This document shows, piece by piece, positions 1 to 5,869 of a DNA stretch of 7,002 bases. Each line of letters opens with the position of its first letter. The stretch's first letter is position 1. The stretch comes from Burkholderiaceae bacterium (GTDB taxonomy: Bacteria; Pseudomonadota; Gammaproteobacteria; Burkholderiales; Burkholderiaceae_D), in NCBI GenBank assembly GCA_019752915.1, contig JAIELO010000057.1, positions 1-7,002 of the forward strand, in the 5' to 3' direction. Made by a program: the position numbers and the translations under genes. Under the pieces are notes generated by a model. The model worked only from the letters and a program-made list of their open reading frames with translations, searched no databases and was not told the origin of the DNA.

Positions 1-1065
1 TTCCCGACCAACAAGGCGGCGCTGCAGCGCCCCGACTTGCTGGTCGCGCAGCCACGCACCATCAATATGAGCACCATCGGTGACGATCTGTTGCGCCCGA
101 GCTCGGCCGAATTCGGCCCGGCCGTGGAAGCGGTGATCGTGTACAACTCCAATCCGCTGGCGGTGGCACCGGACTCGTCGAAAGTGATGGCCGGCTTCGC
201 CCGCGAAGATCTGTTTACCGTGGTGCTGGAGCACTTCCAGACCGATACGGTGGATTACGCCGACATCGTGCTGCCCGCCACCACCCAGCTGGAACACGTC
301 GACGCGCACACTTCCTACGGTCACCTGTACATGATGGCGAACAATGCTGCGATTGCGCCGATGGGCGAAGCCAAGCCGAATACGGAAATTTTCCGTCTGC
401 TGGCGGCGCGCATGGGTTTTACCGATCCATGCTTCCAGGATAGCGACGATCAGCTGGCGTCGGTGGCCTTCAACCGTCAGGATGCGCGTGCCATTCACTT
501 CGACTGGGAGTCCCTGAAGCAGAAGGGCTGGCAGAAACTGGTGATGCCCGACGCACCGTTTGCGCAGGGGGGCTTCGCTACGCCATCGGGCAAGTGCGAG
601 TTCTATTCGGCCAGCATGGCCGCCGATGGCCTCGATCCGCTGCCGGCGTATATTGCGCCGTATGAATCGGTGGCCAGCGATCCGGCACTGGCGCAGCGTT
701 ACCCGCTGGCGATGATTTCGCCACCGGCCCGCAACTTCCTTAACTCGACCTTCGTCAACGTCAAGAGCCTGCGTTCGGCAGAAGGCGAGCCGCATCTGGA
801 CATCCATCCGGCCGATAGTGCGGCGCGCGGAATTGCCGACGGTGAGATGGTGCGCATCTTTAACGATCGCGGCAGTTTCGTCGCCAAAGCGCGCGTCACG
901 GACAAGGCGCGTGCCGGTCTGGTGGTTGGCTTGTCGGTGTGGTGGAAGAAGCTCGCCACGGACGGCAAGAATGCCAACGAAGTGACCAGCCAGCGCCTGA
1001 CCGACATGGGGCGTGCGCCGACCTTTTACGATACACTGGTCCAAGTCGAAAGAGTCGCCACCTGA
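1..1065 (+). CDS. Molybdopterin oxidoreductase, C-terminal part (5' end outside window)
   Basis: The reading frame is open from the first base, so the gene begins upstream; 354 residues are visible. Family features of the DMSO reductase/BisC-type molybdopterin oxidoreductases (COG0243) are clear: YNSNP at fragment residues 48-52, ADIVLPATTQLEH at 87-99 and GEAKPNTEIFRLL at 122-134. A C-terminal molybdopterin-dinucleotide-binding domain runs from about residue 235 (PLAMISPPARNF) to the end and closes with the typical NEVTSQRLTDMG...FYDT segment. Known members carry a bis-MGD cofactor and usually an N-terminal [4Fe-4S] site and do two-electron redox chemistry. The cluster and active-site ligand region is not in view, so the substrate cannot be named and cytoplasmic versus periplasmic location is unknown. 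A TTG at position 37 could be mistaken for a start but is internal, because homologous sequence continues through it. The next gene begins 9 bp after the stop, suggesting an operon. Confidence 0.9.
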   Translation, partial: FPTNKAALQRPDLLVAQPRTINMSTIGDDLLRPSSAEFGPAVEAVIVYNSNPLAVAPDSSKVMAGFAREDLFTVVLEHFQTDTVDYADIVLPATTQLEHVDAHTSYGHLYMMANNAAIAPMGEAKPNTEIFRLLAARMGFTDPCFQDSDDQLASVAFNRQDARAIHFDWESLKQKGWQKLVMPDAPFAQGGFATPSGKCEFYSASMAADGLDPLPAYIAPYESVASDPALAQRYPLAMISPPARNFLNSTFVNVKSLRSAEGEPHLDIHPADSAARGIADGEMVRIFNDRGSFVAKARVTDKARAGLVVGLSVWWKKLATDGKNANEVTSQRLTDMGRAPTFYDTLVQVERVAT

Positions 1066-1074
1066 AAGTGATGT

Positions 1075-2202
1075 ATGCACCTGCCCAGCCGCCGCACAGG
1101 GATTGCCGGAATCCGGCTGGCAGGCTGGTGCGGTGCACTGCTGTTAGCTGGTTGCGCCCAGCTGCAGTATTACGTGCAGGCCGCGCAAGGGCAGTATGCC
1201 TTGTGGTCAGATGCCCGCCCCATCGAAGACTGGCTCGGTGATCCGGCTACCGACCCGCAGCTCAAGGCGCGGCTGGAAAAAGCGCTGCTGATCCGCCGCT
1301 TCGCCGTGCAGGAACTGGGCTTGCCGGACAATGCCAGCTACCGCAATTACGCGGCGCTGAGCCGCCCCTTTGTACTGTGGAACGTGGTGGCGACGCCGGA
1401 GTTGTCGCTGACGCCGCTGCAGTGGTGTTTCCCCATTGCGGGTTGTGTCAGTTATCGCGGCTACTACAGCAAGGACGATGCGCAGGACTACGCGGCCGGC
1501 CTGCGCAAGCAGGGTCATGACGTGCAGGTAGGTGGCGTGCCTGCCTACTCCACGCTGGGCTGGTTCAGCGATCCGCTATTGTCGACCTTTATCCACTTTT
1601 CCGACGCCGAACTGGCGCGCATGGTTTTCCACGAACTGGCCCATCAGGTGGTGTATGTGCCCGGTGATAGCACTTTCAACGAGAGCTTTGCCACCGCAGT
1701 CGAAGAGGCGGGCGTGGAGCGCTGGCTGGACCTGTATGGCAGCGCGCCGATGCGGCTGGCCTACGCCCAGTACACGGTGCGTCGTCAGGCTTTTCTGGAC
1801 CTGCTGATACGGCACCGCAGCATGCTCGAGCAGTTATATGCCGGAAAAACCAGTGTGCGCTACCAGCGTGCCGAAAAAGCGCGCATTTTCCAGCACCTGC
1901 AAAGCGACTATCAGCAACTGAAAATCAGCTGGGGAGGCTACGCCGGTTATGACCGCTGGTTTGCCGAGCCACTCAGTAACGCGCACCTGAGTGCGGTGGG
2001 AACTTACCACGAACTGTTGCCAGCTTTCCGCACCCTGATGAGGCAAGAACGAACGTTCGTGCGATTTTATGTTGCAGTGCAAAATTTAGCATTGCTTGAT
2101 TTGCCTCAACGTCAGCAGCGGCTGCAGCAACTGAGCCAGACGGTAATGCTGCATGGCGAGACCAACCCGCAAACGGTTGTAGTACCCGAAGCGTGGCATT
2201 GA
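1075..2202 (+). CDS. Predicted zinc aminopeptidase lipoprotein (PF10023 / COG4324 type)
   Basis: The 375-residue product starts with basic residues and a hydrophobic stretch ending in a lipobox, LLLAGC, with the lipidated cysteine at residue 27. It is therefore probably exported by Sec, processed by signal peptidase II and anchored in the envelope. The metallopeptidase signature HELAH lies at residues 186-190 (H186 and H190 as zinc ligands, E187 as catalytic base), followed by FNESFA at 201-206 and E210. This spacing fits the gluzincin-like third ligand of the predicted aminopeptidase family PF10023. Length is normal for the family. The ATG at 1075 is chosen because it gives the complete lipoprotein signal; a weak GAAAG lies at 1064-1068, partly overlapping the upstream stop. 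The 9-bp gap to the molybdoenzyme gene suggests cotranscription. The natural substrate is unknown, and peptidase activity in this family is largely inferred from the motif. Confidence 0.85.
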   Translation: MHLPSRRTGIAGIRLAGWCGALLLAGCAQLQYYVQAAQGQYALWSDARPIEDWLGDPATDPQLKARLEKALLIRRFAVQELGLPDNASYRNYAALSRPFVLWNVVATPELSLTPLQWCFPIAGCVSYRGYYSKDDAQDYAAGLRKQGHDVQVGGVPAYSTLGWFSDPLLSTFIHFSDAELARMVFHELAHQVVYVPGDSTFNESFATAVEEAGVERWLDLYGSAPMRLAYAQYTVRRQAFLDLLIRHRSMLEQLYAGKTSVRYQRAEKARIFQHLQSDYQQLKISWGGYAGYDRWFAEPLSNAHLSAVGTYHELLPAFRTLMRQERTFVRFYVAVQNLALLDLPQRQQRLQQLSQTVMLHGETNPQTVVVPEAWH

Positions 2203-2394
2203 TGCTGCGTTGCAGCAAAAAATTGCCGTTAGAAGCGGTCTTCAAATATGGTTAAATGCGCTTGCGTCCGAGCTTGCTGCCCGATAGCATCGTCATAAGT
2301 AGGCTGCACAAGTGCGCATCGACGACACGCAGGCCTGTCCCCCGGCACTGTGCGCCGGAACCTTATAACGATAATTCGAGACACGAGGCACAGC
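2203..2394. promoter_or_regulatory. Intergenic leader upstream of the fadD pair; weak promoter candidates
   Basis: This 192-bp gap is the only sizeable space before the fadD genes, so a promoter is expected here, but none matches consensus well. One candidate is TTGCCG at 2223-2228 with TATGGT at 2247-2252, an 18-bp spacer and four of six matches in each box. Another is an A/T-rich TATAACGATAAT at 2364-2375 just before the start, which has good -10-like elements but no recognisable -35. A short inverted repeat, CCGGC at 2342-2346 with GCCGG at 2354-2358, lies directly upstream of that stretch. I could not identify a FadR- or PsrA-like operator with confidence. Assignment of any single promoter is guesswork. 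Confidence 0.25.
2385..2388 (+). promoter_or_regulatory. Ribosome binding site deciding the start of the first fadD
   Basis: GAGG sits 6 bases before the ATG at 2395. It supports that start over an in-frame GTG at 2350, which would add 15 residues (beginning MRRNLITII) that have no counterpart in the second copy. Both copies begin identically with MEKIWLKSYP from the chosen ATG. Confidence 0.7.
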
Positions 2395-4086
2395 ATGGAA
2401 AAGATCTGGTTGAAGTCCTACCCGCCCGGCATGCCGACCGACATAGATGTGGGTCAATACGGTTCGCTGGTGCAATTGATGGAAGAATCCTTCCACAAGT
2501 ATGCCGACCGCAAAGCGTATGTGTGCATGGACCAATACCTCAGCTACGCCGAGGTGGATGCCTATTCGCGCCGGCTGGGCGCCTGGCTGCAAAGTCGCGG
2601 CCTGAAAAAAGGTGCCCGCGTAGCGATCATGATGCCCAATGTGCTGCAATATCCGATCGCCATTGCGGCAGTGCTGCGCGCCGGTTATACGGTGGTCAAC
2701 GTCAATCCGCTGTACACGCCGCGTGAACTCGAACATCAACTCAACGATTCCGGCAGTGAAGCCATCATCGTGCTGGAAAACTTTGCCACCACGCTCGAGC
2801 AGGTGCTCGCGCGCACCCCGGTCAAGCATATCGTGGTGGCCAGCATGGGCGAGATGCTCGGCTTGCTGAAAGGCGCGCTGGTCAACTTCGTGGTGCGTCA
2901 TGTCAAAAAGATGGTGCCCGCGTTTTCGCTGCCGAATGCCGTGCGCTTCAAGGATGCGCTGGCACAGGGCGGCGGTATGAAGCTGACGCCGGTAGCGCTG
3001 GAAGCGAGCGATCCGGCTTTCCTGCAATACACTGGCGGTACCACCGGCGTATCCAAAGGCGCGACGCTGACCCACGCCAATGTGGTGGCCAATCTGTTGC
3101 AGACGGAAGCGTGGTCGGCGCCGGCGCTGGGCGCGGTCAAAGAACAGATCACGATTGTCTGCGCACTGCCGCTCTACCATATCTTTGCGCTGACGGCCTG
3201 CGCCATGTGGGGCACCCGGGTGGGCGCACTGAATATCCTGATTCCGAATCCGCGCGATATCGGCGGCTTCATCAAGGAGCTGCATAAGTACAAATTTCAC
3301 ATGCTGCCGGCCGTGAACACGCTGTACAACGCGCTGGTCAATCATCCGGCCTTCGGCTCGCTGGACTTCTCGGCCCTGAAGATCTGCAATGGTGGCGGCA
3401 TGGCCGTGCAGCAGGCGGTCAATGACAAGTGGCTGAAAGTGACCGGCGTGTCGATTATCGAAGGTTACGGTCTGTCAGAAACATCGCCGGTGGCGACCTG
3501 CAACCGTGCCGATAACAAGAGCTTCACTGGCACCATCGGTCTGCCCGTACCGTCGACCGATATTGCGATTCTCGACGATGACGGCAATCCCGTGCCGCTG
3601 GGTACGGCGGGAGAAATTGCCATCCGTGGCCCGCAGGTGATGGCCGGTTACTGGAATCGTCCCGATGAAACGGCCAAGGTGATGACGCCGGACGGCTTCT
3701 TCAAATCGGGCGACGTCGGGATCATGGACGAACACGGTTTCGTACGCATCGTCGACCGCAAGAAGGACATGATTCTGGTGTCCGGCTTCAACGTCTATCC
3801 GAACGAACTGGAAGGCGTGATCGCTGCCCACCCCGGCGTGCTCGAGTGCGCCTGCATCGGCGTGCCGGACGAACATTCTGGCGAAGCCGTGAAAGTGTTC
3901 GTGGTACGCCGCGATCCGAATCTGACGCGGGAAGAGCTGATGGCCTACTGCAAAGAACAATTTACCGGCTATAAAAAGCCAAAATATATCGAGTTCCGCG
4001 AGGAGCTGCCCAAAACCAATGTCGGGAAAATCCTGCGGCGCGTGCTGCGTGATGAACCACCCGGCCAGAATCAGAAAGCTGCATAA
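2395..4086 (+). CDS. fadD: Long-chain fatty acid-CoA ligase, first tandem copy
   Basis: The 563-residue protein is an ANL-superfamily acyl-CoA synthetase, close in length to E. coli FadD (561 aa). It adenylates long-chain fatty acids with ATP and transfers the acyl group to CoA, at the inner face of the cytoplasmic membrane. Visible motifs in order: P-loop YTGGTTGVSKG at 212-222, ALPLYHIFAL at 257-266, GYGLSET at 357-363 (E362 a Mg/ATP ligand in the family), TGTIGLPVPST at 378-388, SGD at 438-440, and the FACS signature around DRKKDMILVSGFNVYPNE at 454-471. The C-terminal NVGKILRR at 542-549 carries the likely adenylation lysine, K545. No essential motif is missing. VNVNPLYTPRELEHQLNDSG at 101-120 matches E. 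coli FadD almost word for word from memory. It is followed after 3 bp by a second fadD in the same frame. The product tail (PPGQNQKAA) is longer than in the second copy. Confidence 0.95.
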   Translation: MEKIWLKSYPPGMPTDIDVGQYGSLVQLMEESFHKYADRKAYVCMDQYLSYAEVDAYSRRLGAWLQSRGLKKGARVAIMMPNVLQYPIAIAAVLRAGYTVVNVNPLYTPRELEHQLNDSGSEAIIVLENFATTLEQVLARTPVKHIVVASMGEMLGLLKGALVNFVVRHVKKMVPAFSLPNAVRFKDALAQGGGMKLTPVALEASDPAFLQYTGGTTGVSKGATLTHANVVANLLQTEAWSAPALGAVKEQITIVCALPLYHIFALTACAMWGTRVGALNILIPNPRDIGGFIKELHKYKFHMLPAVNTLYNALVNHPAFGSLDFSALKICNGGGMAVQQAVNDKWLKVTGVSIIEGYGLSETSPVATCNRADNKSFTGTIGLPVPSTDIAILDDDGNPVPLGTAGEIAIRGPQVMAGYWNRPDETAKVMTPDGFFKSGDVGIMDEHGFVRIVDRKKDMILVSGFNVYPNELEGVIAAHPGVLECACIGVPDEHSGEAVKVFVVRRDPNLTREELMAYCKEQFTGYKKPKYIEFREELPKTNVGKILRRVLRDEPPGQNQKAA

Positions 4087-4092
4087 CATATG
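4073..4092 (+). promoter_or_regulatory. Coupled start of the second fadD (weak SD, stop/start junction)
   Basis: The TAA of the first copy (4084-4086) is followed by one codon (CAT) and then the ATG at 4090. The only purine-rich tract is AGAAAG at 4073-4078, 11 bases before the ATG and inside the upstream gene, which is weak and distant for a Shine-Dalgarno. Translation of the second copy probably depends on ribosomes terminating on the first. This is inferred from spacing. Confidence 0.5.
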
Positions 4093-5760
4093 GAAAAGAT
4101 TTGGCTTAAATCCTACCCGGAAGGCGTTCCTACCGAGATCGACGTTCACCAGTACCGTTCGGTGACCCACCTGCTGGAAGAGTCGTTCAGCAAGTTCGCC
4201 GGCCAGAATGCCTATGTGTGCATGGACAAGTTCCTCACCTATGGCGAGCTGGATAAACTGTCGCAGCAGATGGGCGCATGGTTGCAGAGCAAAGGTCTGC
4301 ATCCGGGCGCACGGGTAGCGATCATGCTGCCGAACGTGCTGCAATATCCGGTAGCGATGGCGGCCATTCTGCGTGCCGGTTATACGGTGGTGAACGTCAA
4401 CCCGCTGTACACCCCGCGCGAGTTGCAGCACCAGCTGGTGGACTCGGGTTCGGAAGCCATCATCGTGCTGGAAAACTTTGCCACCACGGTAGAGCAGGTG
4501 CTGGCACATACCAAGGTCAAGCATGTGATCGTGGCCACCATGGGCGATCTGCTGGGCACCTTCAAAGGCGCGCTGGTGAATCTGGTGGTGCGCAAGGTGA
4601 AGAAGATGGTACCGGCCTATTCGCTGCCGACGGCCGTGTCGTTCAAGCGCGTGCTGGCCGAAGGTGCGCGCCTGACTTTGCAGCCCGTAAAACAGGGCCA
4701 TGACGACATCGCCTTCCTGCAATACACGGGCGGTACCACCGGCGTGTCCAAAGGTGCGGTACTGCTGCACCGGAATATCATCGCTAACGTGCTGCAGAAC
4801 GAAGCATGGCTGCAGTTCAAACCGCAGAGCGAGCAACTGGTATTTGTGTGCGCACTGCCGCTGTATCACATCTATTCGCTGACCATCAGTGCTTTCATGG
4901 GCATGCGCATGGGCGGTCTGAATCTGCTGATTCCGAATCCGCGTGACATTCCCGGCTTCGTGAAAGAGCTGGCCAAGTATCGCGTGGCGGTATTCCCTGC
5001 CGTGAATACGCTGTACAACGCGCTGCTCAATAACGCCGATTTCGCCAAGCTGGACTTCTCGTCCTACTCGGTCTGCAATGGCGGCGGGATGGCCGTGCAG
5101 CAGGCAGTGGCCGATCGCTGGTTGAAGCTGACCGGCAAGGCCATCATCGAAGGTTACGGCATGTCCGAGACCTCGCCAGTGGCGACGGTCAACCGCGTCG
5201 ATATCAAGGAATTTACCGGCACCATTGGTCTGCCGATTCCTTCGACCGATCTGCGCATTCTGGACGACGATGGCAAGGAAGTACCGCTGGGTCAGGCGGG
5301 CGAAATCGCCATCCGTGGCCCGCAGGTGATGGCCGGTTACTGGAACCGTGCTGACGAAACGGCCAAGTCGATGACGGAAGATGGTTTCTTCAAGACTGGT
5401 GATGTCGGCGTGATGAACGAGAAGGGCTTTACCCGCATCGTCGACCGTAAAAAGGACATGATCATTGTGTCCGGCTTTAACGTCTATCCGAACGAGGTGG
5501 AAGGTGTGATTGCGTCCCATCCGGGCGTGCTGGAAGTGGCCTGCATCGGTGTGCCGGACAAGCATTCTGGCGAAGCCGTGAAGCTGTTCGTGGTGCGTAA
5601 GGATCCGAACCTGACCACCGAGCAGTTGCTGGACTTCTGCAAGCATGAACTGACGGCCTACAAAAAGCCGAAGTACATCGAGTTCCGTGATGAACTGCCG
5701 AAGACTAACGTCGGCAAGATTCTGCGTCGCCAGCTGCGCGACGAAAAGGCTGCCGCCTAA
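4090..5760 (+). CDS. fadD: Long-chain fatty acid-CoA ligase, second tandem copy
   Basis: The 556-residue product is a complete second FadD, about 72 % identical to its upstream neighbour by hand alignment, with one 2-residue gap near residue 242 and a shorter tail. Motifs: YTGGTTGVSKG at 212-222, ALPLYHIYSL at 255-264, GYGMSET at 355-361 (E360), TGD at 436-438, DRKKDMIIVSGFNVYPNE at 452-469, and NVGKILRR at 540-547 with likely catalytic K543. All adenylation and thioesterification elements are present, so both copies should be active. Differences cluster at 195-210 and 240-275, the latter next to the segment expected to help form the acyl-binding pocket, which suggests different chain-length or substrate preference. 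The ATG follows the previous stop by 3 bp, so the pair is almost certainly cotranscribed. A strong terminator begins 64 bp after its stop. Confidence 0.95.
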   Translation: MEKIWLKSYPEGVPTEIDVHQYRSVTHLLEESFSKFAGQNAYVCMDKFLTYGELDKLSQQMGAWLQSKGLHPGARVAIMLPNVLQYPVAMAAILRAGYTVVNVNPLYTPRELQHQLVDSGSEAIIVLENFATTVEQVLAHTKVKHVIVATMGDLLGTFKGALVNLVVRKVKKMVPAYSLPTAVSFKRVLAEGARLTLQPVKQGHDDIAFLQYTGGTTGVSKGAVLLHRNIIANVLQNEAWLQFKPQSEQLVFVCALPLYHIYSLTISAFMGMRMGGLNLLIPNPRDIPGFVKELAKYRVAVFPAVNTLYNALLNNADFAKLDFSSYSVCNGGGMAVQQAVADRWLKLTGKAIIEGYGMSETSPVATVNRVDIKEFTGTIGLPIPSTDLRILDDDGKEVPLGQAGEIAIRGPQVMAGYWNRADETAKSMTEDGFFKTGDVGVMNEKGFTRIVDRKKDMIIVSGFNVYPNEVEGVIASHPGVLEVACIGVPDKHSGEAVKLFVVRKDPNLTTEQLLDFCKHELTAYKKPKYIEFRDELPKTNVGKILRRQLRDEKAAA

Positions 5761-5793
5761 GTAATCGACTTAGCTGCCGCCTTAGCCGCCTCA

Positions 5794-5811
5794 GCCGCCG
5801 CTTCGGCGGCG
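5794..5811 (+). other. GCC-rich hairpin with a UUCG tetraloop
   Basis: Bases 5796-5801 pair with 5806-5811 around the loop TTCG (5802-5805), closed by a C-G pair. This is the exceptionally stable cUUCGg tetraloop. It follows an imperfect run of TTAGCCGCC-like units at 5770-5800. No T-run follows, so it is not an intrinsic terminator by itself. It may protect the 3' end of the fadD mRNA or slow polymerase before the terminator downstream; that role is inference. Confidence 0.5.
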
Positions 5812-5824
5812 CGGCAAGCTCCCG

Positions 5825-5856
5825 AAAATCGCCTGCATCGTCAGGCGATTTTTTTT
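5825..5856 (+). terminator. Rho-independent terminator after the fadD pair, possibly bidirectional
   Basis: An 11-bp perfect inverted repeat (AAAATCGCCTG at 5825-5835 and CAGGCGATTTT at 5842-5852) encloses a 6-base loop and runs into eight T residues (5849-5856). This is a textbook intrinsic terminator for rightward transcription. Read leftward, the same stem is followed by only four T residues, so it may also stop the convergent phosphatase transcript, whose stop codon lies just 13 bp away. Confidence 0.9.
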
Positions 5857-5869
5857 GCGCTTGCGCGGT

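Noticed and set aside
2203..2222. Hairpin TGCTGC/GCAGCA directly after the lipoprotein gene, considered as a terminator.
   Set aside because: The 6-bp stem is followed by a run of A, not T, in the direction of transcription. On the other strand the T-run precedes the stem, so it does not fit an intrinsic terminator either way.
2350..2394. Upstream GTG start for the first fadD, adding 15 residues.
   Set aside because: The extension is absent from the second copy and from E. coli FadD, whereas the ATG at 2395 has a GAGG at proper distance.
2293..3345. A 350-codon minus-strand ORF over the first fadD and its leader.
   Set aside because: It has the same antisense frame and composition as the longer shadow ORF. 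It lies opposite a gene with every FadD motif, so it is a codon-bias artefact.
3475..5646. A 723-codon open reading frame on the minus strand across both fadD genes.
   Set aside because: Its product is rich in His, Arg and Gln and contains two copies of the same unrelated-looking segment (for example PVTGHHLRATDG), exactly as expected from reading two duplicated GC-rich genes backwards. The frame stays open through the junction because both copies share one frame. No protein family is recognisable.
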